From NCBI GenBank assembly GCA_017643305.1, contig JAEPNQ010000019.1:1-52307 (forward strand): a stretch of DNA of 52,307 bases. Reading direction: 5' to 3'. The notes below the pieces were generated by a model. The model was not told the DNA's origin and did not search any database. It worked only from the letters and a program-made list of their open reading frames with translations. The position numbers and the translations under genes were made by a program. Shown here piece after piece: positions 42,917 through 51,770 of the stretch (position 1 is the first letter of the stretch; every line of letters starts with the position of its first letter). This DNA comes from Marinibacterium sp. GTDB lineage: Bacteria; Pseudomonadota; Alphaproteobacteria; Rhodobacterales; Rhodobacteraceae.

Positions 42917-42932
42917 TGACACCTACCTGTCA
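42917..42932. promoter_or_regulatory. Inverted repeat upstream of tctD
   Basis: TGACA-CCTACC-TGTCA lies in the 105-bp divergent region between tctC and tctD, 25-40 bp before the tctD start. It is a candidate TctD binding site. A near-miss of the IclR-type site (TGTCC-N7-GGCTC, 42873-42889) is in the same gap. Confidence 0.4.
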
Positions 42933-42956
42933 CAGAACGACAGATGACGCGACCCG

Positions 42957-43625
42957 ATGAAATTTTTACTTGTCGAGGATAACCATGACCTGGCCGACGC
43001 GATCTCCTCGCGCATGCGGCTGGATGGTCATGTCGTTGATCATGCTGGAAATTTGGACGAAGCAACAGCGTTTTCCGAGGTTGGTGATTATGATCTGATC
43101 CTACTGGACATCATGCTGCCAGATGGCGATGGGCGCACGTTCCTGAAGGAACACCGCGCCAGTGATCTGGACACTCCCGTAATTGTTCTGACCGCTCGCA
43201 GCCAGGTGTCCGACCGAATCGGGTCGCTTGATCTGGGGGCAGATGACTATGTCACCAAACCTTTCGACCATGCAGAGCTGGAGGCGCGGTGCCGGGCCGT
43301 TCTGCGGCGTAAATCCGGGAAATCTCAAACCAAGGTCACGCTGGGAGGTATCGTGTTTGACCCGGTGGCCGGGCACCTGACCGTGAGTGGTGAAATGGTC
43401 ACGCTGCGAAACCGGGAACTGCGCCTGCTGGAGCTGTTTCTCAGCGCGCCGGGGCAGATCTTTTCCAAGCAGAAGCTGGTCGACCGCCTGTTTTCCTATG
43501 ATGACGACGTGTCAGAAAACGCGGTGGAGGTCTATGTTGCCCGGTTGCGCAAGCATCTGGATAATTCCGATCTGGAAATCACCACCTTGCGCGGGCTGGG
43601 TTACCGGTTGGACCATGACAGCTAG
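42957..43625 (+). CDS. tctD: OmpR-family response regulator (TctD-like)
   Basis: 222 residues. The receiver domain has the phospho-acceptor Asp51 in LILLDIMLPDGDGR, the switch Thr79 and Lys101 in KPF. The C-terminal winged helix ends EVYVARLRKHLD and LRGLGYRLD. It is divergent from tctC and is the expected regulator of tctCBA. The end overlaps the sensor kinase gene by 11 bp. Confidence 0.92.
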   Translation: MKFLLVEDNHDLADAISSRMRLDGHVVDHAGNLDEATAFSEVGDYDLILLDIMLPDGDGRTFLKEHRASDLDTPVIVLTARSQVSDRIGSLDLGADDYVTKPFDHAELEARCRAVLRRKSGKSQTKVTLGGIVFDPVAGHLTVSGEMVTLRNRELRLLELFLSAPGQIFSKQKLVDRLFSYDDDVSENAVEVYVARLRKHLDNSDLEITTLRGLGYRLDHDS

Positions 43626-44982
43626 GCCGCCAGTTTCAGGATCGCTGCGCAACAGGCTTGTGCTGACGCTGATCGGCGGCGCTGCGGTTCTGACAGTGTT
43701 GTTGTTTTTTACCGTGCGCAACTACGCCACCCAGATCGCGCAGCAGGGGCAGGACAACATACTTGGCGCATCCGCAGCAGCGATACTGGATTCAGCTTCG
43801 ATCCGGGATGGGCAGATCGATGTTGATATTCCCTATTCTGCGTTTTCCATGCTGGCCACGCCATCCGATGACTGCGTTTTTTACGCGATTTATCAGGATG
43901 ATGTTTTTCTGTCCGGATACAAAGCGCTGGTGCCCGAGCGCGGAGCGTCTGACCGGGGCGGTGTGTACAAGACCGCGACGTTTGAGGGTATGGAGGTGCG
44001 GTTGGTCACGGTCAGCCGTACCCTGATCGGGGCCGAACAGCGCCGGCAATTGCACGTTGTGCTTGCTCAGACGCAGGATGCGTTGTCAGAAACGCTGGAC
44101 CAGATTTCCCGCAACGCAGCGCTGCTGGGGGTTGGGTTTTTCTCACTCGCGGTCCTGCTGTCGGTCTGGGCCACATCAACGACGATTGGTCCCCTGAAAC
44201 GGTTAGCAGATTCTGTCACCCGACGCGGTCCACAGGATCTGAGCCCGTTCGCAAAACCCGTGCCGTCGGAAATGGTGCCGCTTGTGTCTTCGTTGAATTC
44301 CCTAATGGGACGGCTGGACCAGTCGCTGGGGCAGTCGGAGGATTTCATCGCCGAAGCCGCGCACCGGGTGCGGACACCGCTAGCGACGGTCCGGTCTTAT
44401 GCGGAGGCCACGCTGCAGCGGGTTGACCGTGAGGAAAACCGGAACGCTGTCCGGTCCATGATCCGGGCAATCGACGAAAGCTCCCGCGCCGCCAGCCAAT
44501 TGCTGGATCATGCGATGATCACCTTTCGCGCCGATCACCTGGACCGGCAGACTATCGACCTCGGGGAGCTTGTGGGCGAACTGGTCACCCGGCTGACCCC
44601 GCTCGCTGAAATGAAGGATCTGGAGCTGAACCTACGGGCGGAGAAAGGTGTTGTCTGTTCTGGTGATCCCATTCTGATCCAGAATGCCGTGCGCAACCTG
44701 ATCGACAATGCGTTGAAGTATTCCCCCAGCGAAAGCAGCGTGGACATCGTGATTGCCGCAGAGCCACGACCGCATGTTTGCATCAGCGACCAAGGCCCTG
44801 GCTTCCCCCCGGACGAAGTGGGCAAACTTGCCGCCCGCTTTGCCCGTGGCCGTAATGCCGAAGGCACAATCGGGTCGGGACTGGGCCTTACGATTGCTGA
44901 GGATGTGGCCACGGCCCATGGCGGGGAACTGACCTTGAGCAACCTAGCCGGAGGCGGTGCATGCGTAACTTTGTCCTTTTGA
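43615..44982 (+). CDS. tctE: Sensor histidine kinase (TctE-like)
   Basis: 455 residues from the ATG at 43615. The open frame runs 76 codons further back, but there it lies inside tctD in another frame. Membrane helices are at about 16-36 and 168-188, bordering a periplasmic sensor region (about 37-167). HAMP-like region, then His250 in EAAHRVRTPL. The ATPase part has NAVRNLIDNALKYSP (N box), DQGPGFP (G1) and GSGLGLTIAED (G2). It overlaps the downstream binding protein by 22 bp. It probably senses the transported acid, directly or through that binding protein. Confidence 0.92.
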   Translation: MTARPPVSGSLRNRLVLTLIGGAAVLTVLLFFTVRNYATQIAQQGQDNILGASAAAILDSASIRDGQIDVDIPYSAFSMLATPSDDCVFYAIYQDDVFLSGYKALVPERGASDRGGVYKTATFEGMEVRLVTVSRTLIGAEQRRQLHVVLAQTQDALSETLDQISRNAALLGVGFFSLAVLLSVWATSTTIGPLKRLADSVTRRGPQDLSPFAKPVPSEMVPLVSSLNSLMGRLDQSLGQSEDFIAEAAHRVRTPLATVRSYAEATLQRVDREENRNAVRSMIRAIDESSRAASQLLDHAMITFRADHLDRQTIDLGELVGELVTRLTPLAEMKDLELNLRAEKGVVCSGDPILIQNAVRNLIDNALKYSPSESSVDIVIAAEPRPHVCISDQGPGFPPDEVGKLAARFARGRNAEGTIGSGLGLTIAEDVATAHGGELTLSNLAGGGACVTLSF

Positions 44983-45968
44983 TCCTGGCTCTGCTGCCCC
45001 TGACCGGCTTGGCGCAGCCGTGGGAGGACCAGCGCGTTTTCAACCCGTCGGGAACCGAAGGGCCGGTTCGTATCCTTTCCAGCACCGACACCACGATCTT
45101 TGCGCCCGTTCTGGACCAGTTCCTGTCCCGGAACCCGACGGTTGTGATAGAATACTTGGTTACTGGAACGGCGGATATCGACCGCCGGTTCCGGGCCGAT
45201 CCGAGGGCATTCGATGTCGTGATCTCCAGTGCCATGGACCTGCAGCTCAAGCTGGCCAATGACGGGTTGGCATGGCAGCTGCGCAATGTTTCGCACCCGG
45301 ATTGGGCACAATGGCGGCAGAGCCTATTTGCTTTCACATCCGAACCCGCAACGATCGTGATCAACCGTCAGGCCTTTGCCGGTCACCCGATCCCAAAATC
45401 GCGCCAAGACCTGATCCAGGCCCTGCGCGCCCGCCCTGAAACGTTCCAAGGCCGGGTGGGGACCTATGATGTACGCCAATCCGGTCTCGGGTACCTGTTT
45501 GCCACCCAGGACGCGCGTGCATCGGAAACCTATTGGCGCCTGATGGAGGTGATGGGCAGTCTCGACATGCGGCTCTATTGCTGCTCGGGCGACATGATCG
45601 ATGACCTCGCCGATGGGACCATCGCGGTAGCCTACAACGTACTGGGCAGCTATGCGGAAGCCAGGGTTGAGGATAAGGACACGATCGAGATCATTCTACC
45701 ATCTGATTTTCCCACAACGATGATGCGCACTGCGCTGGTGTCAGCCAACGCACCGCAGCCTGATCTGGCCACGTCCTTTGTCCGCCACCTGATCACACAC
45801 CGCCCACAGGCGGGAGAAGATGACTTTATGCTGCCTGCGCTCACACCGCATGACAACGGCCACGACCGCGCCGTGATCCCACTGGAGCCGGCCTTGCTGA
45901 CGTTTCTCGACGCCCTGAAACGTCGCAAGTTCCTGGCGGAGTGGGAGGATGCTGTGATCCAGCCGTAG
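44961..45968 (+). CDS. ABC-type extracellular solute-binding protein
   Basis: 335 residues with a signal peptide of about 18 residues (MRNFVLLILALLPLTG, cleavage near LAQ). It resembles family 1/13-type iron or polyamine substrate-binding proteins: VRILSSTDTTIFAPVLDQFL, VIEYLVTGTADIDRRFRADP and an interdomain segment with RRDG-like turns, IAVAYNVLGSY. No ABC permease or ATPase genes adjoin. Its start overlaps the sensor kinase end by 22 bp. I infer that it is a periplasmic accessory sensor for TctE rather than part of a transporter. Confidence 0.85.
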   Translation: MRNFVLLILALLPLTGLAQPWEDQRVFNPSGTEGPVRILSSTDTTIFAPVLDQFLSRNPTVVIEYLVTGTADIDRRFRADPRAFDVVISSAMDLQLKLANDGLAWQLRNVSHPDWAQWRQSLFAFTSEPATIVINRQAFAGHPIPKSRQDLIQALRARPETFQGRVGTYDVRQSGLGYLFATQDARASETYWRLMEVMGSLDMRLYCCSGDMIDDLADGTIAVAYNVLGSYAEARVEDKDTIEIILPSDFPTTMMRTALVSANAPQPDLATSFVRHLITHRPQAGEDDFMLPALTPHDNGHDRAVIPLEPALLTFLDALKRRKFLAEWEDAVIQP

Positions 45969-45999
45969 GGCAACATACGGGCATATTGGAGGGTGGATT

Positions 46000-46046
46000 T
46001 GGTCGGAGTTAGAGGATTCGAACCTCCGGCCCCTGCCTCCCGAAGG
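46000..46046 (+). repeat. Truncated tRNA-Pro 3' half, left direct repeat (putative att scar)
   Basis: This 47-bp stretch repeats 47854-47900, the 3' half of tRNA-Pro from CCA to the anticodon loop, with 2 mismatches in the same orientation. It stops at the anticodon side (CCGAAG) and then becomes unrelated. There is no D-arm or 5' acceptor strand, so it is not a gene. Bounding a transposase region, it is best read as a duplicated integration site. The inverted repeat AAACCCT/AGGGTTT at 46074-46095 lies beside it. Confidence 0.75.
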
Positions 46047-46359
46047 CGAAAAGGCAGTGGGTTTGAGATTAGAAACCCTTGTTTCACAGGGTTTGGGATC
46101 AGTTGAGATCGCTACAGATCATTTGAAACGTTGCGGTATCGTTGCGGAACTGCTCTCGGATCAGGCAACGTAACAATTACGCCCGCCACGTTCTGGGGCT
46201 CCGCAACGCGAGATTCCCCGACCGACCCAAGCGCGCTGCAATTGACGGCCCCCATAGGCTGTCTACCCCCATCTCCACCTCGATTTGTCTGGCGAGGCGT
46301 GGGCGCCAGCCATCAGGCGAAGCGTCCTTCTCAAATTTTCTCAATCATTGGAGGTCAGC

Positions 46360-47714
46360 ATGAACGACACCAAGAAAACCAGAACTTCACACTCTGCTGA
46401 GTTCAAGGCGGAAGTTGTTCTTGCCGGCCTAGCTCGGACGAGGAGCTTTGCAGACAGAGAGGGATAGCTGTCAGCTCATTCCATGAATGGAGGAAGCGCT
46501 TCATTCGCGCAGGCACGGCGAGCCTCGAGAGGCGGTCATCAAGAAGGCAGGCACCAAGAAGACCACGCCCAAATGCAGAACATGTGGCTATGCGCGCAGC
46601 GGCAGAATTCCAAAAATTTCGATCTGACCATGCTCAGCCAGACGGGCGCATGACTATTCCCGAAAAGCTGAAAGCGATTGACATGGTGGAAACTGCTGGT
46701 GTGCCAAAGCGGCTGGTTCTGGGGAGCATAGGGATCGCTGGTTCAACCTACTACGGATGGCGCCGAAGACTTCAAGATAATGGAACCCTCGAAAAAGGTA
46801 CTGGGGCACCAGAATACTGCAAGCTCGTCGAAAGAGCAGAAGTGAGAGAGCAAGTCTTCAAGGTCTTGCACACTCCACCTTCTGATTTCGGTTTCAATCG
46901 AACGACGTGGAGGCTGGTCGATCTGCAAGTGGCCATCGAAAAGTCTGGGCTGCGGATCGGGAGACACGCCATCAGAGGCATCATAAAAGGTGCGGGGTAT
47001 CGCTGGATGAAAGCGAAGCAGGTGCTCACCAGCAACGACCCCGACTACCGCGCAAAGCTCACCCGAATTCAGGACATCCTCGGCGAATTAGGTGAGCGCG
47101 AAGGATTCTTCTCCATTGATGAATATGGCCCTTTCGCTGTCAAACAACGCGCGGGTCGCAAGCTCATTGCTCCGGGCCAGACCAATACCGTCCCCCAGTT
47201 CCAGAAGTCCAAGGGGGCGTTGATCATGACAGCGGCTCTCGAGCTTTCCGCCAATCAGGTGACCCATTTCTACTCCAAGAAGAAAAACACAGACGAAATG
47301 ATAAAGCTTCTGGATGTTCTTCTGTCTGAGTACCAACACCTTGAGCGGTTCTACATGTCATGGGACGCGGCCTCGTGGCATGTTTCAAAGAGGCTTCGCG
47401 AAAAGATTCAGGATGAGAACTTGAAGCATGCCCAAGTTGGTGGCCCGATCGTCGAGCTTGCTCCCTTGCCCGCCGGTGCGCAGTTTCTCAATGTCATTGA
47501 ATCGATCTTCAGCGGCATGTCGCGGGCGGTGATTCACAACAGCAACTACGCGACAAAGGAACAGGCGATCTCGGCAATCGATAGATATTTTGAAGAGCGG
47601 AATGAGTTTTTCCGGATCAACCCCCGGAGAGCCGGAAAGAAGATTTGGGGGCAAGAGCGGTCACCCTCAAAATTTTCTGAAAGCAATAACTGCAAGGACT
47701 CGAGGTACCGTTAG
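46360..47714 (+). pseudogene. Transposase, IS3-OrfA-like N-terminus plus IS630-like DDE domain, frameshifted
   Basis: ATG 46360 follows GGAGG and gives an OrfA-like helix-turn-helix start (TSHSAEFKAEVVLAGL). It stops at TAG 46465-46467. From about 46461 the -1 frame continues as GIAVSSFHEWRKRF, then open to 47714. That part is DDE-transposase-like: DEYGPFAVKQRAGRKL, FYMSWDAASWHVSKRL and LNVIESIFSGMSRAVIHNS resemble the three catalytic blocks of the IS630/Tc1 group, and KAIDMVETAGVPKRLVLG precedes them. No slippery heptamer is evident at the junction (a single lost G at GAGGGG is enough), so programmed frameshifting is unlikely. Terminal inverted repeats were not found. Confidence 0.75.
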
Positions 47715-47854
47715 CAGGAGCTGGAGACCTGCATATTGAGGTCGGGCCAGTTCAAAACACAAAATGTTCTCGAGCACTGCCGCTTTCGCAACGTTTTATT
47801 GCGGAATTTAGGCCGTTGCAGAAGGACAGACACCAGATAACCCATTGATTTCAT

Positions 47855-47931
47855 TGGTCGGAGTGAGAGGATTCGAACCTCCGACCCCTGCCTCCCGAAG
47901 ACAGTGCTCTACCAGGCTGAGCTACACTCCG
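47855..47931 (-). tRNA. tRNA-Pro (anticodon CGG)
   Basis: The minus strand gives acceptor CGGAGTG pairing CACTCCG, a D-arm with AGCTCAGCCTGGTAGAGC, anticodon stem CTGTC/GGCAG with loop TTCGGGA (anticodon CGG), and a T-arm with GGTTCGAATCC. CCA is encoded at 47855-47857. The cloverleaf is complete at 77 nt. Its 3' half is duplicated at 46000-46046. Confidence 0.96.
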
Positions 47932-47976
47932 ACCGTGGCGGGCGAGATAGCTGAGGGTCGGGAGATTTGCAAGCGG

Positions 47977-48925
47977 CTAATCGGTGTTCTGACTTTGCCG
48001 CAGCAAGGTGCCCACGCGCAGCCCGGCGGGCAGGCCGGCGCGGTTGCGGGTGCGCAGAACAGGGGTCGTGCGGGAGACGCTCGGATCGCCTTCGCGGCGC
48101 AGAATGTAAAGGCCGCTAGACACGATGATCGCTGTACCGAGAAACGTGATCAGGTCCGGTTTTTCCCCGAAAAACAGCGTGCCAAAAAACACGGCCCAGA
48201 TGATTTGGGAATACTGCATTGGGGCTACGACAATGGCTGGGCCATGGCGATAGGCAAAGAGCACGCAGGTCATGGCGATCAACACCAGCACTGCGATCAC
48301 TGCCATCAGGGCAAGGTCCACGAGTGGCATGGGTTTATAAACGAAGCCCAGACCGGCGGCCATAAACAAAAACCCCATGAACATCGGAAATAGAATCATC
48401 ACCACCGTGCGTTCTTCGCTGCCGATCTTGCGCATGATGATCGCGTTTATTGCGGACAGAAGAGATGCCAGAAGGGCCGCCAAGTGACCCAGGCTCAGGT
48501 CCTGCGCACCGGGGCGAAGCACGACGATCACGCCCACCAACCCGGCCACCACGGCCAGCCCGCGGCGCAGGCGAACAGTTTCGCCCAGAAACGGGATGGC
48601 AAGCAGGGTGATCAGAAGTGGGGTGGCAAAGAGGATGGCGTAGACCTGCGCTAGCGGCAGCACTGTGAAGGCATAAAAAGCAGTAAACGCAGCCACAGAA
48701 CCGCTAACGCTGCGCAAGGCGACAAGTCCCGTGTTCTTGGGCCGCAGCGTTCCGGGTTCTGCATCGTGCACCAGCAGCAAGGCAATTAGAGGGAAGGTGA
48801 AAAGCGAGCCGAAGAAGACAATCTGTATAACCGAATAGGTGCCGCCCAGCGATTTGATGATCGCACCATGTGCTGAAAAATTGCATAGCCAGCAAGACCG
48901 AAGCCAGCAGCGCGTTTGGGAGCAT
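47977..48925 (-). pseudogene. EamA/DMT-family transporter, frameshifted near the N-terminus
   Basis: The long frame ending at 47977 encodes a DMT transporter with about nine or ten hydrophobic segments (GGTYSVIQIVFFGSLFTFP, VYAILFATPLLITLLAIPFLGE, GVIVVLRPG, FGEKPDLITFLGTAIIVSSG). Its real N-terminus, MLPNALLASVLLAMQFFS from the ATG at 48925, lies in another frame, shifted at about 48870 (AGCACATGG, where AGCGCACATGG would restore the frame). A two-base deletion explains it. The upstream extension in the main frame (to 48990) is not family-like. This is either a pseudogene or a sequence error. Confidence 0.8.
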
Positions 48926-49263
48926 TCAGATCGGAGGGCAAAAGCTGGAATCCAGGTGCAAGAATGCAACCTGCATATCAGACGCGACACAGATCAAAAG
49001 GGGCATGCCTCAAGCTGGACGTTGAAGATCGCCTGCGGTTTACTGCGCGGGCGAGACTTCCAAGTAGGTTGCCAGGGTCAGATCCTCGTTTGGATCCGTC
49101 AGCACCCCTGCAGGAAAAGACACCGACACCGGCTGCTCTCAAACCGAGATATTTTGCGAAGCAGTCGATCCTGCTGCCAGATCGATCATGGTGATGGCAG
49201 CAAGATTTACTTTAGGGGCGAGTCCCGAAAAAACCCGAAGCAAAACAGCTCTTTGGCTACCGC
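48926..49263. other. Noncoding stretch between leuB and the broken DMT gene
   Basis: About 340 bp hold no frame resembling a known protein; those present on the plus strand run into leuB antisense. I see no strong hairpin with a T-run at the leuB end. It may carry the old promoter of the DMT gene. Confidence 0.5.
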
Positions 49264-50367
49264 TCAGAGGCTGGCGTCCAGCGCGGAAAGGACAGCGTCG
49301 CCCATTTCTGCTGTCGACACCGGCTCCACGCCTTCCTGACCCAGCAGGTCAGCAGTGCGCAGGCCGTTGGCCAGAACTGCGTTCACGGCGGCTTCCAGAC
49401 GGTCTGCTTCGTCACCCGCATCGAAGGAATAGCGCAGGGCCATTGCGAACGACAGGATACAGGCGATCGGGTTCGCCTTACCTTGGCCCGCAATGTCCGG
49501 GGCAGAGCCGTGCACGGGTTCGTACAGCGCTTTTGGCCGGCCATTGGCCATCGGTGCACCGAGGCTGGCGGAGGGCAGCATGCCCAGCGACCCGGTCAGC
49601 ATGGCAGCAAGGTCGGATAGCAGGTCGCCGAACAGGTTGTCGGTGACAATCACGTCAAACTGCTTGGGCCAGCGGGTCAGCTGCATGGCGCCGGCGTCGG
49701 CGTACATGTGGCTCAGCTCGACTTCGGGGTAATCCTTGCTGACCTCGGTCACGACTTCGCGCCACAGCACGCCGGATTCCATGACGTTGGCTTTTTCCAT
49801 CGAGCACAGCTTTTTGTCGCGGCGCATGGCCAATTCGAAGGCAGAGCGTGCGACGCGGTCGATCTCGCTTTCGGTGTAGCGTTGGGTGTTGATGCCCACG
49901 CGTTCATTGCCTTCTTCGATAATGCCGCGTGGTTCCCCAAAATAAATGCCGGAGGTCAGTTCACGCACGATCATGATGTCCAAGCCGGCAACCACATCGG
50001 TTTTCAGTGACGAAAACTCTGCCAGGGCGTCAAAGCACTGGGCCGGGCGCAGGTTGGCGTAGAGATCCATTTCCTTGCGCAGACGCAGCAGGCCGCGTTC
50101 AGGCTTTAAACTGAAATCCAGTGCGTCGTATTTCGGGCCGCCCACGGCGCCCAAAAGAACCGCATCAACTTCCTGCGCTTTGGCCATGGTATCATCGTGT
50201 AGGGGCGTGCCGTGCGCATCGTAGGCGCAGCCGCCGACCAGGTCTTCGCTCACGTCGAATTTCAGGCCACGTTTGTCGCCATACCAATCGATGATGCGGC
50301 GCACCTCGGCCATCACTTCCGGCCCGATGCCGTCACCAGGCAGAATAAGGAGCGAAGGGTTAGACAT
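49264..50367 (-). CDS. leuB: 3-isopropylmalate dehydrogenase
   Basis: 367 residues from the ATG at 50367, which has CAGGAG upstream; the longer frame to 50415 lacks homology. It oxidatively decarboxylates 3-isopropylmalate with NAD in leucine synthesis. Features: [10 protein letters not shown], the NAD-selecting loop with [18 protein letters not shown] near 280, [16 protein letters not shown] (substrate Arg) and [15 protein letters not shown] (Mg-binding Asp residues). Length is normal for alphaproteobacteria. leuC and leuD are not in the window. Confidence 0.97.
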   Translation of the reverse strand: MSNPSLLILPGDGIGPEVMAEVRRIIDWYGDKRGLKFDVSEDLVGGCAYDAHGTPLHDDTMAKAQEVDAVLLGAVGGPKYDALDFSLKPERGLLRLRKEMDLYANLRPAQCFDALAEFSSLKTDVVAGLDIMIVRELTSGIYFGEPRGIIEEGNERVGINTQRYTESEIDRVARSAFELAMRRDKKLCSMEKANVMESGVLWREVVTEVSKDYPEVELSHMYADAGAMQLTRWPKQFDVIVTDNLFGDLLSDLAAMLTGSLGMLPSASLGAPMANGRPKALYEPVHGSAPDIAGQGKANPIACILSFAMALRYSFDAGDEADRLEAAVNAVLANGLRTADLLGQEGVEPVSTAEMGDAVLSALDASL

Positions 50368-50675
50368 GGAGGTCTCCTGTTTGTGATTTGCCAGCGGGCC
50401 TAGCGCGCGGTCCAAGTGTGGTCAATAGGACGCGATTGCGGAAAGGGCCATCTTCGGTACCTGAACCGGGCTGTAGTCCAGTGCGCGCGCCAGCTCGGCC
50501 CAGAAGCGGTGCACATGGGGGCACGGTGCAGCAGATTCTCGGTACTATCTCGATCTGGAGGCACGGTTCTGCGACCGCAGGACGGCCAAGATACTCGGAA
50601 ACAGGAAGTTGCCTAGGTAAACACTGGCCTTCACGCGCATAGTGCAGCCCTGGCCACAGCGGTCCAGCCTGCCGG
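50368..50675. other. Noncoding stretch before leuB
   Basis: About 308 bp between the leuB start and the stop of the EEP-family gene. Small open frames on the plus strand have no recognisable homology or ribosome sites. It should contain the leuB promoter and any leucine-responsive control, but I could not place an attenuator or operator with confidence. Confidence 0.45.
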
Positions 50676-51770
50676 TTATGGGGTGATGTCGACCCAGACC
50701 AACCGGTGGCGGCTGGCGGATAGCGCGGCGTCGTAGCCGGGCTGACCGGACAGGGGCCAGAACACGCCTTGGCCCTCCACCATCAAATCTGCAGACGGCA
50801 GCACGTAATCCACCCGCAATCGGCCCGGTCCGGGTGAAGGCCAATCCACGGTGTCCAGTGCACTGTCTGTCACGTGGCCCTGCGCGGGGGCATCGGCCCC
50901 GCCTGAGCTGCGCGGTTCCGGGTCTTGCAGGGCAGGGTCGGCCAGCAAGGCCCGCAGAGCGTCTGGGCGCCCGTCACTGTCGTTCGGGTCCATCGTGGCC
51001 GATCCGGCCAGCACAAAGGGGCGCGCAGGGACTGAACCCAGTTCACCAGATAGGTACAGGCTCCACAGTCGGGTTTCATCATGGTTATGGCGGCCGTTCA
51101 TGTCTTCGGGACCATCAAACACCGGCGGCGTGCCTTTCCAAGTCAGCAGGGTCAGTTCGGTACCATCAAGCAGCTGTATCGGAATTGCCCAATGCGCGCT
51201 GGAGGACAATGGCAGAACATTTTGCACGGCTTGTGATGGAAACGGTTTGCCGTTCGGCGCTGTGGGCATGATATGGCCGGGCAGATCGCGCCATTTCAGG
51301 TTGGTGAACGACGCCACCCCTTCGGCGCGGATCGGGAAACGTGACAGGACAGCCAATCCGCCATGGCCTGTGAACAATCCAAAGCCGATAGCATCCGCTG
51401 CTTCACCAAGGCGGCCATTCGCATTCAGGTCTAGGTCAGAGGCCACGCCGGAATTCGGCTTGTGCGCAAAGACGTGAGGATAGCTCACCCCGGCCTGCTC
51501 CAACATCTCAACAAAGGCAGACAGCGCGCGGTTTTCGTGGTCCCAATCAAAGCCCTGCAGCGCTAGAATGTCGGGCTGTGTCTGGCTGATCACCTCCACC
51601 ACGGCGGTGATCTGCTTGTCCTTCCCGCGCGATAGGTCGCGCAACAAGAGGCCCGGCCCGTTGCGTTTCAATTCGGCTTTGAACGTGGCGATGCGAATGG
51701 TCTCAGTGGCGCTGGCCGATATAGCACACAGCCAAAGGGCCAGCCAAAGGCCAGCCCACCGGTATCTCAT
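50676..51770 (-). CDS. Secreted endonuclease/exonuclease/phosphatase-fold protein with altered active-site motifs
   Basis: 364 residues with a signal peptide (about 1-22, SASA-TET). EEP-fold traits are present: RIATFKAELKRNGPG, QPDILALQGFDWDHEN, LSRFPI, VFDGPEDMNGRHNHDE, LDTVDWP, LRVDYVLPS and the C-terminal SRHRLVWVDI with the catalytic-type His355. Several typical residues differ. The usual GDxNxDP motif is GSATMDP (256-262), and the first-strand Asn of relatives is Lys31. Catalysis may be lost or changed. The gene overlaps the upstream membrane protein by 4 bp, so the two are cotranscribed. Confidence 0.85.
   Translation of the reverse strand: MRYRWAGLWLALWLCAISASATETIRIATFKAELKRNGPGLLLRDLSRGKDKQITAVVEVISQTQPDILALQGFDWDHENRALSAFVEMLEQAGVSYPHVFAHKPNSGVASDLDLNANGRLGEAADAIGFGLFTGHGGLAVLSRFPIRAEGVASFTNLKWRDLPGHIMPTAPNGKPFPSQAVQNVLPLSSSAHWAIPIQLLDGTELTLLTWKGTPPVFDGPEDMNGRHNHDETRLWSLYLSGELGSVPARPFVLAGSATMDPNDSDGRPDALRALLADPALQDPEPRSSGGADAPAQGHVTDSALDTVDWPSPGPGRLRVDYVLPSADLMVEGQGVFWPLSGQPGYDAALSASRHRLVWVDITP

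Larger units (their letters stand above)
46000..47900. mobile_element. tRNA-Pro-bounded island remnant containing one insertion sequence
   Basis: About 1.85 kb bounded by direct repeats of the tRNA-Pro 3' half (46000-46046 and 47854-47900). The interior holds an IS-type transposase and noncoding flanks, with no integrase seen. tRNA 3' ends are classic attachment sites for tyrosine integrases. The simplest reading is an older island that collapsed and was invaded by an IS. Flanks 46047-46359 and 47715-47853 carry no other gene that I recognise. Confidence 0.6.

Noticed and set aside
46000-46046. A second tRNA-Pro gene
   Set aside because: Only the 3' half is present; the D-arm and 5' acceptor strand are missing, so it cannot fold as a tRNA.
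46461-46467. Programmed -1 frameshift in the transposase
   Set aside because: No A-rich or X XXY YYZ slippery heptamer or adjacent stem was found; the junction is GAGAGGGATAG. A lost G explains it more simply, though it is not excluded.
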